Source: Diplolepis rosae (Eukaryota; Arthropoda; Insecta; Hymenoptera; Diplolepididae). Taken from it: a DNA stretch of 64,000 bases. The position numbers and the translations under genes are program-made. This document shows, one piece after another, positions 52,434-63,024 of the stretch; within the stretch, counting starts at the first letter, position 1; the number at the start of each line of letters is the position of its first letter. The stretch is taken from contig JAPYXD010000484.1 of NCBI GenBank assembly GCA_030998225.1, positions 1,984,001-2,048,000 on the forward strand. The letters run 5' to 3'. The notes under the pieces are model-generated. The model was not told the DNA's origin. It did not search any database and was given only the letters and a program-made list of their open reading frames with translations.

Positions 52434-53250
52434 ATGCCCTCTGAAAAAGTAATCAACATTTGGAAAAATAAATGCATTAATCTTTTTCAAAAAGTGAGGC
52501 ATAAAGCAACTAACCTCAAACTCCGTATCGCTTCCCACGACTTACGTTTGAAATTTTCTATACTACCAGAAGGATCTCAAATTTGCAGTTCATGTATCAG
52601 GTGTACAACTAAGTTTCTGCCGCTTTTTATGAAAAATTGCAAATAATGCTTATTCAGCTCAAAACTCGACATTTTCACACACAAAAATATATTGTATATT
52701 ATACTGGTAAAAATTCACCAATATTTCAAGGTTATGTTGTTGATAGATGTCCAGCCTTACGACAGTGACGTTTTACATCTATCAATTCCAACCAAAACTT
52801 ACTAGTGACGCCAACTTTTGTCAAACGGCAGAAACTTATTTGCGCACCTGATAGATCCCAACTCATCGACACAATGGGAATATCATCATCCTTGAACTCT
52901 GACAATATTGTAGAGCCTTCTGGTAGAGATTAGTTAGATGCTGAGGGTCCTGAAATTATGTCTGACGATGATGAAAATCAGCAATATAATATAACGAAAA
53001 TGATTTAGATTTATTGAACACTAAAATGCAGTGTAAAAACAAGTATCATAAAGCAGGTGTTAAAGTACTTGATCAAATTATCGAAAAATTCAATCCGAAA
53101 GAGGCCCGCAAAGAAAATAACTGTTGAAACTATCGCAAAAACATCGAATACAAAGAAACAGATTAACACAAAGATAACCACTAATTGCAATTTCAAGAAG
53201 TCGTGCTGTTGAAAATGCGAGCGTAAAAACTGTAAGTTCTTAAATTTATT
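52434..53250 (+). repeat. Unclassified coding repeat, copy B (interrupted by a mariner MITE)
   Basis: Plus-strand blocks: MPSEKVINIWKNKCINLFQK, RHKATNLKLRIASHDLRLKF, ILPEGSQICSSCIRC (52434-52610); after the MITE: MGISSSLNSDNIVEPSGRD, a stop, DAEGPEIMSDDDEN, NDLDLLNTKMQCKNKYHKAG and VKVLDQIIEKFNPKEA (52870-53110), then decayed sequence up to the BEL element. Inverted relative to copy A. Cys/His spacing (C..H..C-x2-C) suggests a zinc-binding N-terminal domain, followed by an acidic stretch and a helical segment. Family unknown. Confidence 0.7.
52597..52851. mobile_element. mariner MITE (TCAGGTGTACAAATAAG family), 255 bp
   Basis: Flanked by TA (52595-52596, 52852-52853). It keeps both ends, the leader (GGCGTCACTAGTAAGTTTTG, inverted here) and the first codons of the parent mariner. 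Confidence 0.9.
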
Positions 53251-53256
53251 TAAAAT

Positions 53257-53430
53257 TGTAACGCGAGAGGGCTCTACGAAGTAAGATGGAACCCGAAAAC
53301 GACGAAATGGGAAGTGTGGCTGAGCTTGCACTTGTCTTTAACGAAGTTTAATAAATTTGAGGTACAAATTGAGTGCGCCGACTAGTTTCTGTGTTTGTTT
53401 ACTCCTTCCTTAATGATTAAGCTTTTAACA
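53257..53430 (+). repeat. Probable 5' LTR of the BEL/Pao element (174 bp)
   Basis: Starts TGTAACGCGAG and ends TTTTAACA, with AATAAA near 53350. CTGTCGACCGTGACAAG follows (53434-53450), at the position and with the look of a BEL-type primer-binding leader. Without a second LTR the borders are inferred from TG...CA and this leader. Confidence 0.55.
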
Positions 53431-53454
53431 ATCTGTCGACCGTGACAAGACTTT

Positions 53455-54350
53455 GTGAGAGTGACTAACTGCGAAAACAGTCGTGAGGCTGAGTATAACC
53501 TACAAAGAAAAATGGACGTTGTAAAGAAGTCTCAGAAGGTGCAACGCGGTCTGCTTACAATTCCGAAATTTAGTGGCAGTGTTAATAAATGGCTCCAGTT
53601 TTTATCATACTTTAAAAAAATTCATGAGGACAGAGCCATCACTGATGAAGAAAAATTGAAATATTTGAAACAAGTGATGGAAGTTGGCTCTAAAGAAGAA
53701 AGCATCGTGGGCAGTTATCCGACAACGGCAGAGAATTACAGGAGGGCGTTGGACAGTTTGAAGAGCCGTTTCGGTCGAGACAACATGCTGATCGAATTTT
53801 ACACTCGAGAGTTGCTTTAATTTTGCAAAATGCGACCAATCAAGGGAAGAAAGTTGGTATCTCGTGTACATAGGATAATCCTCGCTGCCAGAAGATATTC
53901 TGCGAACGTGGCAGCGTACAGAAACTAGCAGTGAAACGGGAGGTGTAGGAGGTGATACGACAGACCGACTCTCGAGGTTTGACAATTTCTTGATAATCGA
54001 AGTAGAAAGCGAGGAAAGGATAAGCATGGCCATGCATGGTTTTGCGATCCATGTCGAATCTGGGAAAAAGAAGATAAGAAGTTTGATTCGTAAAAACGAT
54101 TGTTGTTTTAGATACTTAAAAATTGGTCATGCATAGCGAAAGTATACAGTAAAGTTGAAATGTTCAAAATGCGGTAGACAGCATTTGGCTCTTGTTTGTC
54201 GGGATAATTCTCGCAACGCGGACGTAACGAGGGTAAGCAGCGTCGGAGAAACGATAAACGCGAACAAAAAGCAAAATCTTGCTAGTTTTTCTTACTTGCC
54301 CGATGTATATATGCAAACGATGCGCGTTGTCCTGTATTCTGATTAAAGAG
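53455..54350 (+). pseudogene. BEL/Pao gag-like region
   Basis: An open stretch (53455-53820) encodes a gag segment typical of insect BEL elements: KKSQKVQRGLLTIPKFSGSV, then WLQFLSYFKKIHE, then KYLKQVME and YRRALDSLKSRFGRDN. It then breaks at 53820. A later piece, KCSKCGRQHLALVC (54155-54200), is a C-x2-C-x4-H-x4-C zinc knuckle. Several stops; non-functional. Confidence 0.8.
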
Positions 54351-54359
54351 AAAAGGAAG

Positions 54360-55560
54360 TCAGAGTAATCGTGGATAGTGGCTCGCACAGATCGTATATT
54401 CGCAGTGACATAGCAAAGTTTTTAGGTTATACTTCTAAAGCGAGTAAAGAAGTGACACATTCCTTGTTCGGTGGGTTGAATACAGATAGCCAGCGACATA
54501 ATGTTTTTTTAATTCGTATGAGGAATCGTGGTAAACAATACGCATGCAATTTCGAGGCTATGGATCAGCGTATAATACTATTGATGTATTAATGTTGTTG
54601 GAATGAGGGGTATGACGGGTAAAAAATTTGAATTAGGCAAAGGCCTTGCAGTGTTTGAAACTAAGTTGGGTTGGACTTTCATGGGAAGAAATCCAGCGGC
54701 CAAGCGAACAGATGCAGCTATTGTTGCTCTGTCTATGTTTTTAAATACTGCGAAAACTCCAGACTTGTGGAGTCTCGACGTTTTAGGTATGAAGGATTCG
54801 ACTGAAAAGGAAAATCAGTTAGTAAAAGAGCAGATCGTTGGAGACAATTTTTTTAAAACGGCAATTTATACGAAGGATAAAAGATATTCGGTAGATTTAC
54901 CTGGGATGGATGACCACGCGCCTATTTCTCAAAATTTAGAGTTATCTAAAAAAAGATTGAACAAAACTGTAGAGAAATTGAAGCGAGATGATTTGTTTTT
55001 TCAGTACGATTAAGTATTTAATGAATGGCAGAACGAAGGCATTATTGAGCAAGTAGTAGAAGATGCGAGCTCCGTGTGTCATTACTTGCCTCATCGCCCA
55101 GTTGTCAAAGCGGAGAGCACAACGAAAATGCGACCCGTGTTTGATACGTCAGCGTCAGCAAGCGTAACAAATTTTCCCTCCCTGAATCAATGTCTTGAAA
55201 AAGGACCAAATTTAATCGAGTTGATACGTAAGACGTTGCTAACATTTCGGGAACACAAGCTAGCTGTTGTGGCTGAAATTCGCAAGACCTTCTTGCAGAT
55301 TGGGAAAAATCCTAAGGACTGCGATTATTTGAGGTTCCTTTGGGTTGTTGACGGACGGTTGAAAATTTTTCGGCATAAGCGTGTAGTATTCGGTCTTAAG
55401 TGTAGTCCGTTTTTATTGGGTGCCATTTTAAAATTACATTTTTCGAACTTGTTGCAAGCTGCGACTGACGGAAAAGGATCATGGTCTCACGATGTTATTG
55501 AAAAGTGATCTAAATCTTTTTACGTGGATAATTGCGTAAGAATCAGAAGAAAAATTACGT
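54360..55560 (+). pseudogene. BEL/Pao protease and reverse transcriptase region
   Basis: An aspartic-protease block (VDSGSHRSYI, D-S-G) sits near 54372. RT blocks include PHRPVVKAE, KMRPVFDTSA, AVVAEIRKTFLQI, YLRFLW and VFGLKCSPFLLGA (55074-55440). The catalytic Y-V-D-D box follows an in-frame stop at 55506-55508 and reads YVDN, so the second Asp is lost. Frameshifts lie at about 54345, 54590 and 55012. Inactive. Confidence 0.8.
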
Positions 55561-56559
55561 GCGTTCATGGCGTCAGCGAAGGAGATGATACCGCTTGGCA
55601 GTTTTGATCTGAGATGCTGGGAATACACGCGCGATGCTACGGGTAAAGAAACGACGTCAGTGCTCGGATTGTTGTGTAATAAAGTGCCTGATACGATAGC
55701 GGTAAATTCAGCTTTGTAGAGATGAAGGTGACATGGAAGTCACTAAGCGTTCTATATTATCAGCCGCGCATAAAGTCTTTGATCCGATCGGTTTTATTTC
55801 GCCCATGACTCTATTGCCCAAATTGTTGCTAAAAAGTCTATGGAAGCAGAAAATAGATTGGGATACTCCCGTAGATAAAGAAATGCGAAAAGTGTTTTCA
55901 TACATTTTGTGATGCCAGCAAATCGGCGTATGCAGCTGTAACTTTTTTGCGCGTGAAGTATGAAGAGAAGGTAAACTTAGTTTTTCTTCGTGTTTGTCGG
56001 AAATGACAACCGTTTTGGCGTGGATTCAGCGTGATATTCAATGGGCCGTGTTTGTGTGGAATAGAGTGAAGGGAATCAGACCTGGCTGGCTGCGACGCGA
56101 GGAAGTCAACTAGCCCTGTTTGAAAGCAGAAGTTGATGAGGATGAAGTTGGGATGGAAATGCAGAGTTCGGCTCAAATGGCTATGTTAAATATAAACGAC
56201 CATGTGAATTTTAAAATTGTGGATAAGTATTCGTCCTATAATAAGATAATTAGATTTTATTCGATAATGTTGAAATTTAAAAATTACAAATTCAGCGGCG
56301 AGTTGACTAAACGGAAAAAGCTAACGTTTAAAGAGATTCACAATGCGGAAATGCAATTTTTGAAGACATTACAGAATAAAATGTTTTCCCATGAAAATGA
56401 ATGAAAATTAGTCACTTTATCGACTTTCGTACATTCAGATAAGTTATTACGTCTTAAGACCAAAATTATAGAACGCGATGATAGTTTTAGTTTTCTGTGT
56501 CCAATCTTACTCGATTCAAATAATCGAGTGGTTAAGTTGCTTATAAGAGAGACTCACGA

Positions 56560-57195
56560 GACCGTGTGCACACGGGAGTGCAGACAGTTATGTGTCAACT
56601 ACATGAAAAATTCTGGATTCTGTCTACGCGTAAAGCGGTATATATTATTATAAAGAAATGTGTCATTTGTAATATGTACAATTCGAAGCCTATGCAGGTA
56701 CACCCAGCGCCTTTGCTTATTCTTCGTGTCAAGGATGCGGCTGTATTTGAAGTGATCGGAGTTGATTTTAAAGGCTCGGTATACTTGCGCGGTCAGAAAA
56801 AGGTTTAGATAAGCTTGTATACATGTGCCATTTATAGAACAATTCATTTTAAATTGGTGACCTCTCTGTCCACCAATGATTTTTTAGCGAGTTTCCGTAG
56901 ATTTATCGGACGCCGTGGTAGACCGGCTACTGTTTACAGTGATAACGGAACTAACGTTGTCGGTGCCGATACTGCTTTTGAAAAATTAAATAGGGAGACT
57001 GTCGCCAAGTACAGTCAGGTTAGGCAAATAGATTGGCGATTCAATCTACCTATTTCTTCGTGGTGGGGAGGTTGGTGGGAACGTTTGATTGGGATGATGA
57101 AAGTTATTTTTTGCAAAGTGTTAGGAAAAGCATGTAGTATAGCTCGTAGTATAATTTTAAAAAACCAATCTTTTATACAATCACAAAAATGCTAG
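56560..57195 (+). pseudogene. BEL/Pao integrase region
   Basis: A zinc-binding H..C-x2-C domain (HTGVQTVMCQLHEKFW, KKCVICN; 56566-56670) is followed by the catalytic core: EVIGVDFKGSVYL (first Asp), a stop at 56806-56808, YSDNGTNVVGAD (second Asp), and WWGGWWERLIGMMK (Glu). The D,D,E residues remain, but the stop and truncation near 57195 leave it dead. The region between RT and this (55560-56560) is frame-broken RNase H and linker. Confidence 0.8.
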
Positions 57196-57250
57196 AGCCT
57201 TCCGTTTATTCTACCCTAAGCTGTACTCCAGAGTTCGATTAACAGTGAGT

Positions 57251-58619
57251 CGCAAGACTCGTTCCACGTTCCACCACCTATTCATTCACGCAGGGACGAA
57301 TGAAAGGAATCTGTGCCGTGTGCACTGAAAATTATCAAATTTCAACTTTGTTTTAAAATTCTCATATGTTATTAATTAATTTTTCTCTTTTTTTTTTAAA
57401 AAAAAAGCTTTAAGGTCACAAAAAGGTTTTTTCATATTTTTATTTTCTCTAATTACTGAGAAAAAAGCTCTTTTGCACTCCCGTATATTTTGAAATGAGA
57501 GGGAAAGAAACAACGCGAGTATTAGAAGAGAGAGACAAGTCCACGTATCATCATTTCGCAAACGGCCTTGTCATGTCGTCAGGGAGCAGGATATAAACAC
57601 AAAAATATTTTCAATGATATAAATCCTACTATCGATTATATAATTTCATACCAAATCTGCTCAATATAATTTAATGACATAAGTAAAATTAATTGGCCAT
57701 TGCACATGTATTCAATGCAATTCATGGATGATATAAAAAAAACATTTATGATTAAAACTCATTTCATGTTTAATCTGCCTTATCTATTTTACTATACTAT
57801 ATGTCTTGTCTATTTTACTCTTAACTATATTCTTATCAACCATTTACTCAAGGCAATAAAAGCATGCACATCTGTTATACTTATTTTTAAAATCTTTTTG
57901 TGAGCAGATCCTCGACAATCTACTCTTTGATTTGGCTTTCCCCGATAATTTTTGTTTTAAAATGATACTTAGTTTCGACAACTAATTTTTTCTGTGTGGC
58001 ATAAATAAATGGTTCTCTATGTATTTACACGGAAAAAAGTGCAGCTGTTACAGGGAAGTGCGTAGGCTTTTTTTATTATATTGCATAGATCTTTTAATAT
58101 TAACAATTTTCTGACGATTTTTTTGGAATTTTATACTTTTTTACTTTAGAAGTATGCCATTTGAGAAAAAATCAATATATCAAAAAAAATCCTACGTACT
58201 TATCTAGCTATTCTTATGTGTAATCGAAAAAACTTCAGTGATTCATCATAACTCAAAAATGACAGGAGCTGTTTGTTCGACCGTCACCATTTGGACATCT
58301 ATCGCTTTAAAAAAATGATTTTGTTCAGTCACTTACATGTATAATAAAAACCCTATCTTGTACAAATAATGAGAAATATCAGAAAAGCAAAAAATCTGGC
58401 TTCTGAATATAATTCGGCTAGAACAGCAATATTTATTTTCATAATATAAGATAAACAAGTGACTAGAATAAGAATGCTTAATTCCATCCATCTGAATCTT
58501 TCGTTAATTTTAAGGTACAAAAAATGTGATTTTTCTCATTTAGCAATTTTGTGACGAATCCTGTTTTAGCATAGGTTCGTAGGATATCAAAGAAAGGACG
58601 ACTTTTTGGTAAAAATCCT
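57251..58619. other. No recognisable feature
   Basis: AT-rich; homopolymer-rich around 57390-57420. No second BEL LTR was found here by eye. Confidence 0.4.
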
Positions 58620-59020
58620 ATTTATTTTTCAACATAATCTCTTTTCAGGTCGATACACTCAGTTCAACGATCTTTCAACATTTTGATGTCTCTCTTGTAA
58701 TACGATTTGTCAAGGCCTCCCAAATAGCCATCGGTTTCCTATTTGACCTCTTAACTTGATGAAAATTTCTGTTCCTGGAGCCATCTTACAAAAAATGCAT
58801 TTTTTCTTCAACAAATAAGCCTGTTTTCTTGTGATTTCTTCTTTCAATCGGTCCAATAATGCACAGTAATAATCGCTGTTGATTGTTTCTCCTTTTTCCA
58901 AATAGTCGATGAACAATATACCACTGAAATGCTAAAAAACAAAAGCCATAACCTTTCCAGCCGATTGTTGTGTCTTTGCTTGCTTTAATGCTGTTCCACT
59001 GGGTCCTACCACATATTCAA
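58620..59020 (-). pseudogene. mariner transposase fragment
   Basis: On the minus strand: GPSGTALKQAKTQQSAGKVM, then GILFIDYLEKGETINSDYYC, ALLDRLKEEITRKQAYLLKK and CIFCKMAPGTEI (second Asp region, Asp lost), then a jump to a terminal block resembling ERSLN..YRPEKRLC. The third Asp region is deleted. Related to the 3.9-kb remnant by its FIDYLEKG phrase. Confidence 0.7.
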
Positions 59021-59759
59021 TTTTCTTAAGAAACGTTTTAACATATAAATGATATTTACTTGAAATATACTTTTAGAATTACATTTTATATTCGCTCGAA
59101 AGATTTTTTATTTCGTAAAAATCCTATAAATATAAATAATTTTTAATATGTTAGAACAAGCTTATAGATACGTAAGCTCTTACACCCAAAAAATAAATCA
59201 AAGAAAAGTGAAACAAAGTTCAAGACGTACAAATTAATGCACTAAAAAAATGTTTACAAAAATTTAATCATATTGCAATCGATTTTCTAATAAATATAAT
59301 GCGGGACTTCGATTGACTCAGCAAATCATGAAAAATATCAAGTCAAAAAGTTTCCGATTCACTAGGTATTAAGCACAAAAGAGAAAGAGTTGTGCAATCA
59401 CGATCTACGGAGCATTTAGGAAGTTACTGGGTAAGTAGGATAAGGAATTGTTAAGTCCCTTGAGTCTTAGTTACGTATGTACAGATCAAAACAGTTATCC
59501 AAGAATTTAATGTCTCGTGTCGAAAATTCCGAATATTTTCCTAATTACAAGTTTGGCCCCAACTTATCAAATCATTTTGTGGTATATAGTAATTCATTTC
59601 AATACCCTCAAAAACTTTTAGGAACTGATTTTCACGCATATTGCATCTTCTGGTATGTAAATTAAAGAAACCGAACCACTTTTTCGTAATATAGCCTGCT
59701 ATATTGGATTTGCTGTTTCAAGTTTCAGAATTTTGAGGTTAGTCGTTATTCAGTGTTCG
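59021..59759. other. No recognisable feature
   Basis: AT-rich intronic sequence. Confidence 0.4.
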
Positions 59760-60384
59760 TTGGCCCAGCTTTGGGTTTAATATGTTTTGATGTAGTGCGG
59801 TATGATTCCGGTCGTGGCTTCGGCCACGGCTGGACGTGTCCGTCCGTGAGTAGTCCGTCCGTGGTCCTTTGTTAATGTTAAAATTGTGCGTTCTCTATGT
59901 AAAATTGAACTTGTTGGCTATATCGTGGTATGCTGTTTCTTCACGCCTTCGTGTTTTCTGACATTTTCGTGTATGTTCTGTGTCCGTGGGTCGTGGGCAT
60001 CTTGCGTGGCGTCGTTGTGATTTTGCTGGCCGTGTCAATTTCTTGGACTCTGAGCATGCTGCCTCTGCCCTTTACATTTCGGTGAGGATGAGCGTTCGCG
60101 GTTTTCTACTTTGTTTTGATCTCGCTCCTGTCTGTCTCTGCGGTGACCTTTCAGACTCGGAAATCCCGCGGTTTTTTGGTTCTGGCGCGTCTCTCCAGAG
60201 GTCGTTCTAATGGTAGCCCGTTCATGCGCCGCTGTTGGACTCTGATCGAATCTTGACTGCATTACTTTCGCACTGCTCTTACTTGGAGTGTCATTACATT
60301 GGATTGTTCTATAATAGATTAGTTATATTGGGCTCTTCTAGCCCCACGTGGTTGTTCTGGCCTTTGGTTCATTGAACAAGAAGC
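59760..60384. other. GC-richer island of unknown nature
   Basis: Around 600 bases clearly richer in G and C, with repeated GTCCGTCCGTG and a GGCTTCGGCCACGGCT hairpin near 59818-59838. The two overlapping frames (plus 59980-60210, minus 60035-60262) have no family resemblance. It could be an LTR or LINE leader; no ends are identified. Confidence 0.35.
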
Positions 60385-60392
60385 CATTAAGT

Positions 60393-60622
60393 CAGTGCTC
60401 CCAGATCGTGGATGGAATTCACCCCCTCCACTCTACCAGTTTATAGCAAAAAAAAACAATTTTTCAAATATAATTTGAGGAAATTTTTGAAGTATATTAC
60501 TGTTTCAAGTTGTTCTTTAATAATATTTGAAAGTTTGCCCAAATTATACCTGAAAAATTGCTTTTTTTCAATTAAATGGCAAAATGGAGGGGGTAAATTC
60601 CATCCACGATCTGGGAGCACCG
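60393..60622. mobile_element. hAT MITE, 230 bp, with 8-bp target duplication
   Basis: Flanked on both sides by CATTAAGT (60385-60392 and 60623-60630). Ends CAGTGCTCCCAGATCGTGGA and the inverse of CGGTGCTCCCAGATCGTGGA; the inverted repeat extends about 40 bases with one or two changes. An 8-bp duplication with CAGTG-type ends identifies hAT. The interior has no coding capacity. Confidence 0.92.
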
Positions 60623-60774
60623 CATTAAGTGAAGAAGAAAAAGAATTTTGAGGTTAGATTAGAATTCGTTAACCCCAAAAACTATGCAACTGAGGTCTAC
60701 CCACGGATGAATAGTAAGTAGACCGCACTTGAGTTATGAAATCTGTCCGTTTGATGCAACGGGATATCTAGCAT

Positions 60775-60990
60775 TGACAGTAGATTTTCTAAAATTCGTG
60801 TAAATGTGCGCGGTGATCCTTTTCTCTGTCATGAAAACAGGGGGTCAGCGAAGTTGGAGCTGAGCGGAACGAAACATGGGAGATGAATACGAAGAAATGG
60901 AAAAGAAATAAAGATAGTGTCTTCTATCTATGAGGGAAAAAGAGATCACCGCACATATACGCACGGATTTTAGAAATTCTGCTTTCAGTG
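60775..60990. mobile_element. TIR element of about 215 bp
   Basis: TTTCTAAAATTCGTGTAAAT then GTGCGCGGTGATC on the left (about 60786-60818) is mirrored on the right (about 60942-60978), with a few changes. No coding capacity; target duplication unclear. Confidence 0.65.
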
Positions 60991-61396
60991 CTTTATATTT
61001 ACGATTTCGTCACTTGTTTGAATCTGTAGGAATGTTTACAAAAGCAATGTCTAAATTGGTTCGAGAATTCTTTGATACAAATTGTACTTTTTATTTTCGC
61101 ATAGATATAACCATAGTATTCTCAAGTGTCAAAAGCATAAAAGCAAAAGAAATTAATTATTTTTTTAATAATAATAATTATACCTTCTTCAGAAAAAGCA
61201 ACGTTTTTTTCGTTCTAGGTTACTTGCAGTGTACTCTGAAATGGCAATAATGAAAGACAACGATTTTTTCCAAAGAGAGCAAATAATACAGCAGAACCGT
61301 CTCCTTGGGAAAAGACAAATTAACCAAATAAGATCAGAGGTTGATGCTGCATTACAACCAGCGGCGGAACTACAAATCATGTGTCTTTTTCTAAAG
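60991..61396. other. Unassigned sequence with short open frames
   Basis: Frames at 60930-61250 and 61229-61462 (FFQREQIIQQNRLLGKRQIN...) have no family resemblance that I know. Confidence 0.3.
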
Positions 61397-61457
61397 CGTG
61401 TAAAACAAAGAAAGGAAGAAGTTGCAACCCTGCTCCTTCTTTCCTTTGTTTTGCACG
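61397..61457. repeat. Hairpin of about 24-bp arms
   Basis: CGTGTAAAACAAAGAAAGGA then AGAAG faces its near-exact inverse across a 12-base loop. Not transcribed as far as can be seen. Confidence 0.8.
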
Positions 61458-62317
61458 TTTGAGACAAGGACATATGATTTCTGGATACACCGCTAATTGC
61501 AACAACATGAAGTGAAGGTTTAATTACTTGGGCAGTGGGAAATGAAGACATCAGAATTGAATAGATGCGTTATGCGTTGTTACTTTACCGTAGTAAAAAT
61601 CAGGGGCCCTAGAAAAAGAGAACAGTATTGTTTTTTACTGAAATACCCGCACGTGGCACCATCAAATTGTTTTCTCAAGGGAGTATTCTAGTCTAAAGGG
61701 TTGAAGAAATCGAATTTTTTTTATTTCACATTTTCAAAGTATAATGTAAGGAAAATGTATGGGCGGAAGGATCTGACTTGATTGTAAATATTTTTAAAGT
61801 CTTGCCGATTGAGAGTTTGTTGCATTATTCGTGAGTACCGTGTTGTAAACTTTTGATTCCGTGTTTCTTGAAACCGATTTTTCCGAAACGGCTGACACGA
61901 TATCTCAAGAAATCCTAGTTCAATTACGCTCAAATTTTAACAGCTTGTTTTATGAACTTATGACTGACGTCGGAACTAAAATCATCGAAATTACCTTTGT
62001 CTATATATATTTTTCAGTTCAATTTAAAAAGAAAAGTTAGTTCAAAATCAAAATTTAACGTTTCAAGTGGCGCCAATTTTTCAATGAATAATGTTTTCTA
62101 TATTTTATAGTTCCCACGATAGCGACATGCATACTCTTTATAAATCCGGTTGAATTGTTTGTTTCAGATATACCAATCACGTCAAATCACGTCAGCCATG
62201 GAGCGATTTTTTTTTGCAGGCTTATCTTTGTAGCAACTATTAGTATACTAATAAACATTTCAGCACTAAATAAATCGATATTTCTTCTCTAAATCCCCTA
62301 CTGAAAAATCCCATGTA
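61458..62317. other. No recognisable feature
   Basis: AT-rich intronic sequence. Confidence 0.4.
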
Positions 62318-62472
62318 GAAAACTACCTAGGAAACTATGTAAGAAACTATATGGGAAACTACATGGGAAGCTATATGGAAAACTATGCGGAAAACTATGT
62401 AGTTTCCGAAGTAGTTTCCGATATGGTTTGCTGTACAGTTTCCCATGTGGTTTCCTACATAGTTTCCCATGT
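62318..62472. repeat. 12-bp minisatellite followed by its mirror-image array
   Basis: About six or seven direct copies of GAAACTAYATGG (62318-62400) are followed by six copies of its reverse complement (TAGTTTCCNANN type, 62401-62472). The two arrays can fold on each other. Units differ by one to three bases. Confidence 0.9.
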
Positions 62473-62628
62473 CTATTATTTATTTGATGATTGTTTTCAA
62501 AATTGTAGAATATTACAAGAATGTTGAAGTTGAATGTTAGGCCATAATATCAATTATTATTCAAAGAAACTAAAATTCGATTCTTTGTATTTTATTGTTT
62601 TTTAACGAACAGAATTATAATAGTATAT
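62473..62628. other. AT-rich spacer
   Basis: Nothing recognised. Confidence 0.4.
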
Positions 62629-62713
62629 TACACTACAAGGGCACAAAGTTGAGATTCCTGCACTGCGCGCTATGCGCAGTTCAGAACTCTAAAATTTCTG
62701 CCCATGTAGTGTA
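62629..62713. repeat. Short TIR element, 85 bp, with GC micro-palindrome
   Basis: TACACTACAAGGGCA (62629) faces TGCCCATGTAGTGTA (62699-62713). The centre has TGCGCGCTATGCGCA. Nearby (62752-62766) is CGAGCGGAGCGAG, of the same style as the 20.1-20.5 kb palindromes. Confidence 0.7.
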
Positions 62714-62775
62714 TTGGAATATATTGATGCCTGACCCGACATTTGCGGCACGAGCGGAGCGAGTGCTGCTGGTCC

Positions 62776-62794
62776 GGGGGGGGGGGGGGGGGGG
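62776..62794. repeat. Poly(G) run of 19
   Basis: Uninterrupted G tract next to the GC palindrome. Its length is probably polymorphic or misassembled. Confidence 0.9.
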
Positions 62795-63024
62795 CATCAA
62801 ATACATCTATAAATTAAGGTTTAGATACACCCTTACAAAAGAAATAGTGTTTATTTTATAAACATGACAATATATTTGTATCACAATTGCAAAACTTATT
62901 TTATAATAGATGAAGTTATTTATTCTATTATAGTTTACTTAATAATAGTCATTTTTTTCAATAATAAATTTTATATGCATTATAATTAAACAGAAACATA
63001 TAATAAAACTATTTTCATTTCTCA

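Larger units (their letters stand above)
53257..57250 (+). mobile_element. BEL/Pao LTR retrotransposon, degenerate, one LTR seen
   Basis: Order LTR, leader, gag, protease, RT, RNase H region, integrase, as in BEL/Pao. It is disrupted by many stops and frameshifts, and no second LTR is found after the integrase, so the 3' end is lost or too diverged. Described as a fossil copy only. It lies in the plus orientation, opposite to DDX46, and interrupts copy B of the unclassified repeat. Confidence 0.85.

Noticed and set aside
60035..60262. Arg-rich minus-strand frame that might be the RS-type N-terminus of DDX46
   Set aside because: No SR/RS dipeptide repeats and no splice site in suitable phase; it lies in the GC-rich island and overlaps a plus-strand frame of equal quality. 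Composition explains it.
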